A DNA stretch of 39,199 nucleotides from an uncultured Kangiella sp. (GCA_950096615.1 CATNCP010000028.1:1-39199), one strand, 5' to 3'; shown: positions 25,987 through 36,007, numbered from the stretch's first letter. The notes: generated by a model from the sequence alone, not told the origin. Translations and numbers: made by a program.

Positions 25987-27276
25987 TTAATCACTTGAAT
26001 TAAAGTAGTCGCGCGTACCGTGTGCGTTCACTGCTTCACCGATACGGCGGAAGGCTAGGGTATAAGCGGCATTACGCATGCTACGTTTTTCGTTTTGAGC
26101 TAGGTCCCATACTTCATTAAAGCTTTTTGACATGATATCGCCAAGACGTTGATGAACGGTGTCGAGATCCCACGCATAACCCGAACGGTTTTGTACCCAC
26201 TCAAAGTAAGAAACGGTTACACCGCCTGCGTTAGCGAGAACATCTGGCACAACGTGGATTTCACGCTCATGAAGTGTTGCGTCGACGTCACTCAACACAG
26301 GGCCGTTAGCGACCTCAACAATATAGTTTGCTTTAATATTGTCGACATTGTGTTTACCAATAACGCCATCCAGCGCTGCCGGAATTAAAATATCGACATC
26401 AAGTTCTAACAGTTCTTCATTAGAAATACTGGTATGTTCCACTTGCTCACAGACCGACTGGGTGCAATAAACTGCTTTGACTTGGCGCGAGCGTTGCTTT
26501 TCTTCATAAACGCTCGGAACATCAAAACCTGTGTCGGAATGAATGCCACCACGGGAGTCGCTGATCGCTACAATTTTGTAACCACGTTCGTGCAGTAGGC
26601 GTGCAGCGTGATAGCCACCATTACCAAACCCTTGTACCGCAACTTTAATATCCGATGGGTTCCAACCATGCTTTCTCTCAAGCTCGAGAATGCACAGGTA
26701 AGCACCACGCCCCGTCGCATCATCACGGCCGACGCTTCCACCTAGGCTAATGGGTTTTCCTGTAATAACTCCAGGGGCTTTCTGACGTGTGATGTGTTCA
26801 TACTCGTCCATCATCCAGCCCATGATACGTTCATTGGTATAAACGTCAGGTGCAGGAATATCGCGATCGGGACTGATGATATCGGCCATCTGGCGCACGT
26901 AAGAGCGTGATAAACGCTCAAGCTCCATGCGTGATAATTTTTTTGGATCAATGGTGATACCACCTTTGCCACCGCCATAAGGCAGTCCAACAACCGCACA
27001 CTTAATAGTCATCCAAAGTGCTAATGCTTGGACTTCAGGCTGATTGACTTCTGGGTGGTAACGAATGCCGCCTTTGGTCGGGCCAAGCGCGTTGTTATAA
27101 CGGCAACGATAAGCCGTAAAGTATTGAGTAGAACCATCATCCATACGAACTGGTAGTGATGCAGTCATGGTTCGCATCGGGTGCATTAAGCTTTCAATAA
27201 CTTCTGCGTTAACACCAGCACTTTCACCAATTTCACGAACACGAGCTAACGCATCCTGATAAATTTGTTCGGACAT
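25987..27276 (-). CDS. Glutamate dehydrogenase (Glu/Leu/Phe/Val dehydrogenase family)
   Basis: This 429-residue enzyme interconverts glutamate and 2-oxoglutarate plus ammonia. Substrate-binding and catalytic residues appear as KGGIRYHP near residue 69, the catalytic Lys in PYGGGKGGI near 105, and the Asp in PAPDVYTNE near 144. The nucleotide-binding fold carries VAVQGFGNGGYHAARLL near 215, and the later VANGPVLSDVD and NAGGVTVSYFEW blocks are present. The length suits the hexameric class of about 420-430 residues typical of NAD-linked enzymes such as GudB/RocG; cofactor preference is inferred. AAGGA lies 8 nt before the ATG. Near ctlX and gcvA it fits amino-acid catabolism. Confidence 0.93.
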   Translation of the reverse strand: MSEQIYQDALARVREIGESAGVNAEVIESLMHPMRTMTASLPVRMDDGSTQYFTAYRCRYNNALGPTKGGIRYHPEVNQPEVQALALWMTIKCAVVGLPYGGGKGGITIDPKKLSRMELERLSRSYVRQMADIISPDRDIPAPDVYTNERIMGWMMDEYEHITRQKAPGVITGKPISLGGSVGRDDATGRGAYLCILELERKHGWNPSDIKVAVQGFGNGGYHAARLLHERGYKIVAISDSRGGIHSDTGFDVPSVYEEKQRSRQVKAVYCTQSVCEQVEHTSISNEELLELDVDILIPAALDGVIGKHNVDNIKANYIVEVANGPVLSDVDATLHEREIHVVPDVLANAGGVTVSYFEWVQNRSGYAWDLDTVHQRLGDIMSKSFNEVWDLAQNEKRSMRNAAYTLAFRRIGEAVNAHGTRDYFNSSD

Positions 27277-27427
27277 GAGGTATTCCTTGAATTCAGTGTT
27301 TGCGAATAGTGGACAAGGTTATAACACGTGCTGGAACGAATATAAAATTAGGGAAAAGTAAATATTACTGGTCGGAGTAATAAATATTCGTTATAACAAA
27401 GGCAAATTAGTCGATAAGAAAACTGTT

Positions 27428-28222
27428 ATGAATCAACTGAAAAACAAGACTATTTGGATTACCGGGGCATCATCCGGCATAGGTGAGGCTCTGGCTTACG
27501 AACTAGCTTCGAGAGATGCAACTTTGGTTTTATCCGCACGTAGAGAGGATGAATTAGTGCGTGTGCGCAGCGCTTGTAAAAACAGTCAGCGTCATAAAAT
27601 CGTGGCGCTTGATCTTGCTGGGAGTAATAGTGTTGATGCGATTGTTGAACAGGTTTGGCAGGATGTTTCCGGGGTGGATTTATTGATTAACAATGCTGGG
27701 TTGAGTCAACGAGCTTTAGCCATGGATACCTCGTTAGAGGTGCATCGGAAGATCATGGAAGTAAATTATTTTGGCACGGTAGCGTTAACCCAGGCTATAT
27801 TGCCGCATTTGTTATTACAGGGCAGTGGGGGAGTGATTACAGTCAGTTCTTTGGTGGGGAAATTTGCTACGCCACTTCGCTCTGCATATTCTGCATCTAA
27901 ACATGCTATTACCGCCTATATGGATAGCTTGCGAGCTGAGCTGCACGGCAAAGGGCTTCAATTCACCACGATATACCCAGGCTTTATTCGTACTAACTTA
28001 ACTTATAAAGCATTATTAGGTGATGGCTCGGAACAAAACTCAATGGATAGGGCACAAGAAGAGGGCATGGCACCTGAGCTATGCGCGAAGAAAATTATTA
28101 AAGCTTATGAAAGCGGCAAAGCCGAAGCTTACATCGGAGGCAGGGAAACTCACGCGGTATTATTAAAGCGCTTCTTCCCAAAAATGTTTGCAAGAATTGT
28201 GCGTAAAGCAAAAGTAACATAG
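27428..28222 (+). CDS. Short-chain dehydrogenase/reductase
   Basis: This 264-residue Rossmann-fold oxidoreductase has the nucleotide-binding TGASSGIG near residue 12, the structural NNAG near 86 and the catalytic triad Ser in TVSSLVG with Tyr and Lys in YSASK near 158. An Arg after strand 2 (SARRED) suggests NADP(H). The C-terminal region after PGFIRTNL resembles DltE/YqjQ-like or dehydrogenase/reductase SDR family 7 proteins, often lipid or steroid related. The substrate is unknown. It is divergent from glutamate dehydrogenase and its ribosome binding site is weak. Confidence 0.9.
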   Translation: MNQLKNKTIWITGASSGIGEALAYELASRDATLVLSARREDELVRVRSACKNSQRHKIVALDLAGSNSVDAIVEQVWQDVSGVDLLINNAGLSQRALAMDTSLEVHRKIMEVNYFGTVALTQAILPHLLLQGSGGVITVSSLVGKFATPLRSAYSASKHAITAYMDSLRAELHGKGLQFTTIYPGFIRTNLTYKALLGDGSEQNSMDRAQEEGMAPELCAKKIIKAYESGKAEAYIGGRETHAVLLKRFFPKMFARIVRKAKVT

Positions 28223-28254
28223 CGCAAGTTATCATGTGAGAGCTTAGGAAGTGG

Positions 28255-29940
28255 CTAAATATGTACTCGCCCTTTTTGCTTCACTTTGCCTTTCACTAAA
28301 ATCTCATCAGCCTGCTCAATCAAGGCTTCAGCGGTGATAGGCTCGTCGGGATGTGTCGTCACACCACCAATTGTTACCGCGACAAACAAGGGTTCTTTGT
28401 CACCGTTAATAACGGGCTTCTCGGTAATACTGGTGTGGATTCTTTTCAGAAGTTGAGCGGCATCTTGCTCCCCCGAAACTTGTGCAGCGATAATGAATTC
28501 ATCGCCACCATAGCGACCTAGTAAGTCGAACTCGCGCAAAGCATCGTGTGTTCGTGTTGCGACGGCGCGTAAGATATTATCACCCATAATATGATTGTAC
28601 TTATCATTAATCAGTTTGAAATTATCTAAATCCAGTAATGCAAGAACGAGTGTGTTTTCGGAGCGATGGATGCGATGAAGCTCTTCATTCAGGCGCTCGA
28701 TAAATGCTGAACGCCGTAAGCAGTTAGTTAAATAATCGTAAGTTGCATTGTGATAATAAAGCCAGTGTTTGTGGATCAAAATTAGAGTTAGAACGATAAA
28801 AATTCCAATTAAAAATATCGGTGATATGAGACCTTCTAGTTCACTCATAAATGCTGGGAGCATTTGAATATCGACTAAGATATCGAAGAGTACCGCAACT
28901 AAAAATGCTACCAGTGACCAAGCCATAAATTTTGCATAAGGTAACTTTTCTTTTATGGCTCGATAGAATAGGTAAAGGTAAAAAGGTATCAATACAAAAA
29001 CACTGACTGCTTGAAGCAGGTGCACAAGATGGTAGATATGATCAATATTAATAAAAAGCGCGACTAAGCAGTAGAGCGCTAAAAAGCTCACCAGTGGGAC
29101 CTTAAACCAGTTTGTGACGCGGTGTTTGAAGAAGGACGTCATAAACATAAAAAATAACAGGGTTAATAAACCAAACAATACAATGTTGGCTCTAAAGATA
29201 ATATTGAGGTGTATGTCAGAAACAAAGGCAAAGTGTGAGTAAGTTAAAATATAAACCGCTTCTGCAACGCAGAATAATCCGAAGTAGAGGTGGTCACGGC
29301 TCTGAGGCTGTGCTGCAAAGTAAAACCCTTGAACGGCTGCGATGATGAGCATGATACCCACGTAAAGCATTAATAAGCCTTCAGAGGCAACTTGTTCATT
29401 AGTGATAGCCTGTGAACTTTTGATGACTGGTGCACCGCTACTTAAGCCACCTTGACGTGCATGATTATAGACGCTGATAACTAATTCATTGAATTCGCTC
29501 CCTCCAAATCTAAGCGTAGAGCTTGGCAGGTGGTAGCTGCGCGAATACAGTGTTGCTTTTTCAAAGTTCGGTGGGAACTGGCCTGTTTGTCCAATCAGCT
29601 TACCATTCAAGAAAACTTTGTCGGCGTCTCGCAAGTGAGGAATATAAAGCGTTAGCGGTGTATTTTGGTAAGTATCATCGAGGGTAAAGTCGGTTTTGTA
29701 TATGGCAAAACCATTAAAGTTATCGAAGTTATGCTCAATGGAGCCGACGGTCTCTTGAGTTTCACACTCAACACTTCGCTGAGACTCATCTTTAACACAC
29801 AAGGTCCAGTAGTCATTAAGTTCTATGTGGGGTGTTGCTGGAATTGGATTAGCAGAGAGCTTATCAGCGCTAAGAAGGCTGAGGATACATAAGAGTAGGG
29901 TAAACAGTAAACGATAAATAACACGCCCTCCTATTGGCAT
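28255..29940 (-). CDS. 7TMR-DISM membrane diguanylate cyclase
   Basis: This 561-residue protein makes the second messenger c-di-GMP. After an N-terminal signal/hydrophobic segment (residues 9-30) comes an extracytoplasmic jelly-roll domain (about 35-185, with NTPLTLYIPHLRDADKVFLNG) like the galactose-binding-type 7TMR-DISM sensor. Seven membrane helices (about 190-390) follow, then a GGDEF domain. The active site is GRYGGDEF, intact, and an RxxD inhibitory site (REFD) sits five residues upstream, so product inhibition is expected. No EAL domain is present. The ligand is unknown, perhaps a carbohydrate. It converges with the SDR gene, separated by 32 nt without a clear terminator. Confidence 0.92.
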   Translation of the reverse strand: MPIGGRVIYRLLFTLLLCILSLLSADKLSANPIPATPHIELNDYWTLCVKDESQRSVECETQETVGSIEHNFDNFNGFAIYKTDFTLDDTYQNTPLTLYIPHLRDADKVFLNGKLIGQTGQFPPNFEKATLYSRSYHLPSSTLRFGGSEFNELVISVYNHARQGGLSSGAPVIKSSQAITNEQVASEGLLMLYVGIMLIIAAVQGFYFAAQPQSRDHLYFGLFCVAEAVYILTYSHFAFVSDIHLNIIFRANIVLFGLLTLLFFMFMTSFFKHRVTNWFKVPLVSFLALYCLVALFINIDHIYHLVHLLQAVSVFVLIPFYLYLFYRAIKEKLPYAKFMAWSLVAFLVAVLFDILVDIQMLPAFMSELEGLISPIFLIGIFIVLTLILIHKHWLYYHNATYDYLTNCLRRSAFIERLNEELHRIHRSENTLVLALLDLDNFKLINDKYNHIMGDNILRAVATRTHDALREFDLLGRYGGDEFIIAAQVSGEQDAAQLLKRIHTSITEKPVINGDKEPLFVAVTIGGVTTHPDEPITAEALIEQADEILVKGKVKQKGRVHI

Positions 29941-30033
29941 ACTATGTCAATCCCTTAAGCTTTGCAAAACCTTTGTAAGTTGTTTATTTCAGTCAATATT
30001 TTGTTATATGACTTTTTATTAAAGTTGAATCAT

Positions 30034-30061
30034 AAAAAAGGGGGAGCTTTATCCTCCCCCT
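30034..30061 (-). terminator. Intrinsic terminator of the M28 peptidase gene
   Basis: On the minus strand CCCCCTC and GAGGGGG (30060-30054 and 30046-30040) form a stem, followed by six T (plus-strand A at 30034-30039). It lies about 27 nt after the peptidase stop. Confidence 0.9.
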
Positions 30062-30087
30062 AGTTTGTAAGCAGATCTGTAACAGAC

Positions 30088-31821
30088 TTATTTCTGTTTC
30101 ATGCTTTCGTCACGAATACTTCTGAACTCAGTACCTTCATACCAGTTCGGGAAGGCTTCTGAATTACTTAATAAGTAGCCAGCTTCAAAGAAGATTCGGA
30201 TATCTTCAAGCGCTGCTTGCCATACCCAGTCTTCATGATATTCGTCACACAGTGAGTGGTAACATTCACCACGCATTTTAGTCCACTTATCAGCTGCTTC
30301 TTTATCAGCATCGTCGCGGAACTCAGTACCGCCACCGCCGTAAACTGCCGGAACACCAAATTTAGCTAGGCTGAAGTGATCAGAGCGATAATAACCGCCA
30401 CGCTCTGGAGCGCTTTCTGGACGTAATTCACGACCTTGACGCTTAGCCGCTTGTTCAACATAAGTCTCAACTTCTGACTTTGGATAACCCACCACAGTAA
30501 AGTCTTTCATACGGCCACTGACATTCATGCTATCAATGTTAAAAGCACCAACGATGTTAGTTAGAGGAACGGTAGGGTTTGCGGCGAAATATTTAGAACC
30601 CAGTAAGCCTTGCTCTTCTGCCGTGACAGCGACGAACGTTACGCTGCGATCAGGAGCTTCTGGAAGCTGCTTGAATGCTTGAGCGATGCTAATAATGCCT
30701 GCTGTGCCCGTGGCGTTGTCGATAGCGCCGTTATAAATATGGTCGCCTTCCATGCCATCGCGAGAACCTAGGTGGTCCCAGTGAGCCATGTATATCACGT
30801 GTTCTTCAGGGCGTTTCTTGCCAGGAATCGTTGCGATAACATTCGCCGACTGAGATTCCTGAATCGTGTTCTTAATATCGACCGACGCTTTGCTATCCAA
30901 AGGAACTGGTTTGAAGTCTTTGCTTAATGCGTTTTTTTGTTGCTCTACTAGGTCTAAGCCCGACTGCTTAAACAGGTTATGGGCTTGATCTAACGTGATC
31001 CACATTTCTGCATCTAACTTAGGCACATTACCAGTGCTTGGTAAATGATATTGTGGCCCAGACCAGCTGCTCGAAACCACATTCCAACCATATGAAGCTG
31101 GGGCCGTTTCATGAACGATGATGGCGCCAGCAGCACCTTGGCGTGCGGCTTCTTCATATTTATAAGTCCAACGACCGTAATAAGTCATTGCTTTACCTTG
31201 GAAAATACCAGCGTCAGGTTGTGCAAAACCTGGGTCGTTGATTAGGATGACGGCAGTTTTACCTTCCATATCAACGCCTTCATAGTCATTCCAGTCATAC
31301 TCTGGAGCAACCACACCGTAACCGACATAGACCAAATCCGAGTCTTTCAAACTAATAGATTCGACGGTTTGTGAAGTTCCAGCAACAAAGTCTTTGCTGT
31401 ACTCAAGCGTAGAGTCGCCTAGCTGAAGCGCCATGTCAGCATCAGCTTCAATACTGATCAAAGGTACTTGCTGGAAGTAGCTATCACCATTCCCCGGTTC
31501 AGCGCCTACCGCTTTGAATTGCTCTTTAAGGTACTCAGAAGTCTTGCGACCACCTTCTGTGGCTGGGCTGCGGCCTTCGAATTCATCGCTAGAAAGCGTT
31601 TTAACACGCTCTTTATAGATATCGAGATCGATATTGTCATAAGCCGTGAGGAAATTGTTCTGGTGCTTACCTGCATTGTTTTCGGTTGCTTTGCTTGGCT
31701 GTTCTACTTTTGCAGGGGCTTTTTCAGCGGTTTGTGCTTTGTCAGTTTTAGCTGATTCTTTATCGCCGCAAGCCGTTAACAAAAGCGCAGCAACGGATAA
31801 ACTCAAGGTTGTTTTTTTCAT
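30088..31821 (-). CDS. M28-family zinc aminopeptidase-like lipoprotein
   Basis: This 577-residue envelope peptidase has a lipoprotein signal ending in the lipobox LLTAC (Cys18), followed by a Lys/Ala/Glu-rich linker of about 35 residues. Zinc ligands of the M28 fold are visible: His and the following Asp in AHWDHLG near 347, Asp in GAIDNATG near 368, the catalytic Glu pair in TAEEQG near 402, Asp in FNIDSMN near 429 and His in YRSDHFSLAKFG near 480. An inserted PA-type domain lies around residues 140-260 (GAAGAIIVHE). It likely removes N-terminal residues from peptides at the cell surface or periplasm. AAAGG lies 7 nt before the ATG. It is divergent from the S9 peptidase. Confidence 0.93.
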   Translation of the reverse strand: MKKTTLSLSVAALLLTACGDKESAKTDKAQTAEKAPAKVEQPSKATENNAGKHQNNFLTAYDNIDLDIYKERVKTLSSDEFEGRSPATEGGRKTSEYLKEQFKAVGAEPGNGDSYFQQVPLISIEADADMALQLGDSTLEYSKDFVAGTSQTVESISLKDSDLVYVGYGVVAPEYDWNDYEGVDMEGKTAVILINDPGFAQPDAGIFQGKAMTYYGRWTYKYEEAARQGAAGAIIVHETAPASYGWNVVSSSWSGPQYHLPSTGNVPKLDAEMWITLDQAHNLFKQSGLDLVEQQKNALSKDFKPVPLDSKASVDIKNTIQESQSANVIATIPGKKRPEEHVIYMAHWDHLGSRDGMEGDHIYNGAIDNATGTAGIISIAQAFKQLPEAPDRSVTFVAVTAEEQGLLGSKYFAANPTVPLTNIVGAFNIDSMNVSGRMKDFTVVGYPKSEVETYVEQAAKRQGRELRPESAPERGGYYRSDHFSLAKFGVPAVYGGGGTEFRDDADKEAADKWTKMRGECYHSLCDEYHEDWVWQAALEDIRIFFEAGYLLSNSEAFPNWYEGTEFRSIRDESMKQK

Positions 31822-32011
31822 AATGCTACCTTTTAGTGATTTAGTGGGCTCATATTACCCATGGTGCGAAGGAATCTCAATGTTTTGAGCTCGAAATGAG
31901 CATCTAAATTAGAATTTTCTAATATTAAGCTTAACTGAGGCTTCCTTTGACTTGACTGTGACGGCGATGGGGGTAAGCTTAGTACACTTTTGTTATGTGT
32001 GGAGTAGTTAA

Positions 32012-34438
32012 GTGGTCATGAAACAATCAATTAAATCATGGGTTGTGGCGGCTGGCGTTGCTGCTGCGGTTTCTTTTGCGGCAACTGCCGGAGCCAAAGA
32101 TGCTGTAAAAACTCAATTAAGCCTTGAGCAGGTTATGGCTGATCCTGATTGGATTGGCAATGCGCCTGAGTCACCTTATTGGGCAGATGATGGTCAATCA
32201 ATTTATTATCAGCAGAAAGTTAAAGGTCATAACGAACGAAAATTATGGCAACTCGACTTAGCGGCAAATGATCTGCAAGCAATCACTGATGAAGAGTTAT
32301 TTGAAGTGGACAGCCGTGGCGGTGATATCAGCCCAAATAAAAAGCTGAAAGTTTATAACCTGCGCGGTGACTTATACGTTAAATACCTCGACTCTGGGGA
32401 TGTTCGCCAATTAACGAAAACACATGCCAATGAAGGTCGCCCACAGTTTATTGGTAACGATACGGTTACGTATCGTGATAATAATTCTTACTACAGCATC
32501 GACTTATCCTCGGGCTTAGTGTCGCAATTGGTTGATATCCGTTTAAAGGATGACCCGAATAAAGAAAAAGAACCAGGCTATTTAGAAAAGCAACAAACGC
32601 GTTACTTTGACTATATTCGCACGCAACAAGAAGAGCGTGATTACAACGAACAACGTCAGAAAGACATTGCTGCCAGCAGTTCACGTTCGGTAAATGACCC
32701 TTGGTATTTAGGTAAGAAGGAAATTCATACTTTAAGCTTGTCGCCAAATGGAAAGTTTGTGGTGGTCGGCACTTATGAGAAGTCTGACAAAAAAGGCAAG
32801 AGTGACAACATGCCTCGTTTTGTGACTGAAGATGGTTATGTTAAGAACGAAGAAGTTCGCCCTTTAGTCGGCACTTATACTCCTCGTAATGAAACTTTGT
32901 ATTTATTAGATTTAACCACGGGTGAAAAGTCAGAGCTAAAATATGATCGCTTGCCTGAGTTAGATGATGATCCCTTAGCGGATATTAAGCGCGCTACTGC
33001 AAAGCGTAACGGCGAGAAATATAAAGCGGACAAAAAACCACGTGGCGTGGCGGTATTCGACTGGATTGCTAATGGTGGCATTGAGTGGAATGCGAGCGGT
33101 GACTCGGCAATCATCATGCTTTATTCCGATGATAATAAAGACCGCTGGTTAGTGAGCGTCGATACTGAGGATAAAGAGTTGAACACCGAGCATCATTTGC
33201 GTGATATGGCGTGGGTCAATGATTGGAATTTTAATGATTTTGGTTGGGTAGATGATGAGACTATCTACTTCACAGCGGAAGATACTGGCTACAGTCACTT
33301 ATACGTCAAAGAGTTGGGCGATCGTCCTGATGCGTTAACCCAAGGTCGTTATGTGGTCGATAGCGTCAGCAAAGATCCAAACAGTGATTATTTGTATTAT
33401 CGCGCCAACAAGAAACACCCTGGGATTTATGAAGTGTATCGCGTAAAAGCGTCCGGTGGTGATTCAGAGGCAGTTACGGATCTGGGCGGTAAGAATGACT
33501 ATGTGCTATCGCCAAACGGGCAGCAGTTAATTATTAGTCACTCTGAAGCTTTAAACCCACCAGAGCTGTATGTGGCTTCGGTATCTGGGAGCGAGGCTAA
33601 GCAAGTGACCTTTACCACCTCTGATAAGTACAAATCGTTCCCTTGGTCGAAACCAGAATATGTCGAGATTCCTTCGCGAGAAGTGGATCAGCCGATTTAT
33701 GCACGCCTATATAAACCGCAAGGGTTTGATGCTGAGCGTGCCGACAAATACCCTGCAGTGATATTTATTCATGGCGCTGGTTACTTACAGAATGCTCACC
33801 AAGGCTGGTCAGGTTATTTTCGTGAATTCATGTTCCACACCTTCTTAAACCAACAGGGTTATGTGGTGCTGGATATCGATTACCGTGGTTCGGCTGGCTA
33901 TGGCCGTGACTGGAGAACGGCTGTTTACCGTAAGATGGGTACGCCTGAAGTGGTGGACTTAATTGACGGAGCCAATTGGATGGAAGCTAATGCAAATATC
34001 GATCGTCAAAATGTCGGCATTTATGGTGGCTCGTATGGTGGTTTCTTAACCTTTATGGGCTTGTTTACAGCGCCAGAAGAATTTGCGGCGGGGGCATCAT
34101 TACGTCCTGTGACGGACTGGGTGCATTACAACCATCCGTACACGTCGAACATCTTAAACACACCAGAAGTGGACCCGGTAGCTTACGAGCGTAGTTCACC
34201 GATTGAGTTTGCGGAAGGTTTGAACAAGCCGCTATTGATTGCCCATGGTATGGTTGATGACAATGTGTTCTTTAAAGATACGGTACGTTTAGTTCAGCGT
34301 TTAATTGAGCTGGAAAAAACCGAGTACTTTGAAACCGCAGTTTATCCTATTGAGCCGCATGGCTTTAAAGAGCCGTCAAGTTGGTTAGATGAATACAAAC
34401 GTATTTATTACTTGTTCGAAGAGAACTTGAAAGACTAG
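32012..34438 (+). CDS. S9-family (prolyl oligopeptidase/DPP-IV-like) serine peptidase
   Basis: This 808-residue exported peptidase has a signal peptide ending near AATAGA before KDAV, an N-terminal beta-propeller with WD-like repeats (about 40-560), and a C-terminal alpha/beta hydrolase domain. The catalytic triad is Ser in GGSYGGF near 673, Asp in GMVDDNVFF near 748 and His in EPHGFKEP near 785. DPP-IV-like enzymes cut peptides after a penultimate proline or alanine. I use the GTG at 32012 because GGAG sits 7 nt upstream; the ATG at 32018 is 13 nt away but would give nearly the same signal peptide. With the divergent M28 enzyme it suggests growth on peptides. Confidence 0.93.
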   Translation: MVMKQSIKSWVVAAGVAAAVSFAATAGAKDAVKTQLSLEQVMADPDWIGNAPESPYWADDGQSIYYQQKVKGHNERKLWQLDLAANDLQAITDEELFEVDSRGGDISPNKKLKVYNLRGDLYVKYLDSGDVRQLTKTHANEGRPQFIGNDTVTYRDNNSYYSIDLSSGLVSQLVDIRLKDDPNKEKEPGYLEKQQTRYFDYIRTQQEERDYNEQRQKDIAASSSRSVNDPWYLGKKEIHTLSLSPNGKFVVVGTYEKSDKKGKSDNMPRFVTEDGYVKNEEVRPLVGTYTPRNETLYLLDLTTGEKSELKYDRLPELDDDPLADIKRATAKRNGEKYKADKKPRGVAVFDWIANGGIEWNASGDSAIIMLYSDDNKDRWLVSVDTEDKELNTEHHLRDMAWVNDWNFNDFGWVDDETIYFTAEDTGYSHLYVKELGDRPDALTQGRYVVDSVSKDPNSDYLYYRANKKHPGIYEVYRVKASGGDSEAVTDLGGKNDYVLSPNGQQLIISHSEALNPPELYVASVSGSEAKQVTFTTSDKYKSFPWSKPEYVEIPSREVDQPIYARLYKPQGFDAERADKYPAVIFIHGAGYLQNAHQGWSGYFREFMFHTFLNQQGYVVLDIDYRGSAGYGRDWRTAVYRKMGTPEVVDLIDGANWMEANANIDRQNVGIYGGSYGGFLTFMGLFTAPEEFAAGASLRPVTDWVHYNHPYTSNILNTPEVDPVAYERSSPIEFAEGLNKPLLIAHGMVDDNVFFKDTVRLVQRLIELEKTEYFETAVYPIEPHGFKEPSSWLDEYKRIYYLFEENLKD

Positions 34439-34453
34439 TTCAGACTTTCAAAG

Positions 34454-34486
34454 AAAAAAAAGAGGAGCAAATGCTCCTCTTTTTTT
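34454..34486. terminator. Bidirectional intrinsic terminator
   Basis: GAGGAGC (34462-34468) pairs with GCTCCTC (34473-34479), flanked by A8 and T7, between the convergent S9 peptidase gene and the membrane-protein gene. Confidence 0.9.
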
Positions 34487-34511
34487 ATGGGTAAAAAATA
34501 TAGGGATTAAC

Positions 34512-35384
34512 CTATAGGCTTTTATCAGACTTGGTAATATCGCCTAAGAAAATCTCACGATAGGCAATATAAGTTACGCCAATGAAGATTGGTATCGCTA
34601 ATGCGTTGATTACGGTGTTAATTAAGACTGATGCATAAGAGCTTGTGATGAGAGGGGCAAACATTGACAGCACCAATGATGAAATCAATACAACAACAAT
34701 CATACAAACAATCAGTACAATGACAAAAACCAGCACTGCGAAGAAGTTCTTTAAGCCACCAACAAAACTATTACCAATCGCTGGAATGGCCTTTTGGTTG
34801 CTGAATAAAATCAAGCTGACAGCAAACCAAGTCGCTAACGATACTAAGATTGCTAGTAGTGCCGCCCATGGTATAACGTGAGAGATTGTTTTTAAGACAG
34901 ACATTCCATAAACTTCATCACCAGCTTCTATTCTCGCCACATCAATACCATTAAGAGTGTCAAAGCCAATGATCGACATTAGAATTAGTATCGCTGCAAT
35001 AACCAACACAATAGCGGCAATGGTATAAAGTACCAGCTGACCAATGGTTTGGTGCTTAAAGGCTTCGAACATTTGTAGCGGTTTGACTTCACCTTGTTGC
35101 TTATAGACATGGTGAGCGCCAAGCAAGAGTCCCGCGATAAATATCGGGTTAACAATTGCTAAGATAAGAGCTGTCGCAGGTAATAAAGCTGGAATAAAGT
35201 TAGTGATAAAAGAGTATATTAAGGCTGCAATGAACCACCCTTTAAAGTTCGGCACATAAATATCACTAAGGCTTCGTTCCAGCCAGAAGAAACCGCGCAA
35301 AGGCGACACGGTTTGGCTTTGCGCAGGCTCAAAGTTATTTGGTTGCTGTTCGTCCTCGTGAATAAACTCGTTATTATTATCCAT
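34512..35384 (-). CDS. Integral membrane protein, possibly BPSS1780-like
   Basis: I cannot assign a function. The 290 residues start with an acidic/Gln-rich cytoplasmic stretch (about 30), then GFFWLERSLSDIYVPNFKGWFIAALIY leads into five or six hydrophobic segments up to residue 275, with a short charged tail. The aromatic start followed by paired helices recalls BPSS1780-type membrane proteins, a weak resemblance. It lies 11 nt after the RutE-like gene on the same strand with its own AGGGAA ribosome binding site, so the two form an operon. The terminator shared with the S9 gene follows. Confidence 0.75.
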   Translation of the reverse strand: MDNNNEFIHEDEQQPNNFEPAQSQTVSPLRGFFWLERSLSDIYVPNFKGWFIAALIYSFITNFIPALLPATALILAIVNPIFIAGLLLGAHHVYKQQGEVKPLQMFEAFKHQTIGQLVLYTIAAIVLVIAAILILMSIIGFDTLNGIDVARIEAGDEVYGMSVLKTISHVIPWAALLAILVSLATWFAVSLILFSNQKAIPAIGNSFVGGLKNFFAVLVFVIVLIVCMIVVVLISSLVLSMFAPLITSSYASVLINTVINALAIPIFIGVTYIAYREIFLGDITKSDKSL

Positions 35385-35395
35385 AATGTTTTCCC

Positions 35396-36007
35396 TTATA
35401 TGATTGAGTTTACTTCATCAAAATCAAAGCGTGGGCTACGTGGGAATAAGTCTTTCTCCGTGCCGTAACCTAGGTTGCATAAGAAGTTAACTTTGGTTTT
35501 TGTGCCATCGAAAAACGCTTCATTGATTTTCTTAGGGCTGAAACCTGACATTGGGCCACAGTCCAAACCAAGCGCACGAGCTGCCATGATGAAGTAACCA
35601 CCTTGTAGCGAGCTGTTACGGAAAGCTGTCGATTCGATAAACTTGTCATTGCCTACAAACCAGCTTTTTGCATCCGTATGTGGGAATAACTTTGGAAGTT
35701 CTTCATAAAACTCCATATCCATACCGATGATGGCGCAAACAGGGGCGCTCATGGTTTTGTCGACGTTACCTTCCATCAAGCACGGTTTGAGCTTTTCTTT
35801 CGCTTCGTCACTTTTGACGAAAACCACGCGCATTGGGCAGCAGTTAGCGGATGTTGGGGCCATTTTGACCAAGTCGTGAAGCTTATGAAGTAATTCGTCT
35901 GAAACCTCAGTGTCTTCGAAGTCATTGTAAGTACGAGCTTCGTTAAATAAGGTGTCTAGGGCGTCTTGGCTCAATGGCTCTGCGTGTTTTTTGCTCTGTT
36001 CAGACAT
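35396..36007 (-). CDS. rutE: Nitroreductase-family malonic semialdehyde reductase, RutE-like
   Basis: This 203-residue flavin reductase aligns end to end with E. coli RutE: LFNEARTYNDFEDTEVSDE at the N-terminus, PTSANCCPMRVVFV near 51, FPHTDAKSWF near 108, TAFRNSSLQGGYFI near 127 and LGLDCGPMSGF near 146. RutE reduces malonic semialdehyde to 3-hydroxypropionate at the end of pyrimidine breakdown. No other rut genes are here, and a general reductase role on toxic aldehydes or quinones is also possible. GAGG lies close before the ATG. A membrane-protein gene follows in the same operon. Confidence 0.88.
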   Translation of the reverse strand: MSEQSKKHAEPLSQDALDTLFNEARTYNDFEDTEVSDELLHKLHDLVKMAPTSANCCPMRVVFVKSDEAKEKLKPCLMEGNVDKTMSAPVCAIIGMDMEFYEELPKLFPHTDAKSWFVGNDKFIESTAFRNSSLQGGYFIMAARALGLDCGPMSGFSPKKINEAFFDGTKTKVNFLCNLGYGTEKDLFPRSPRFDFDEVNSII

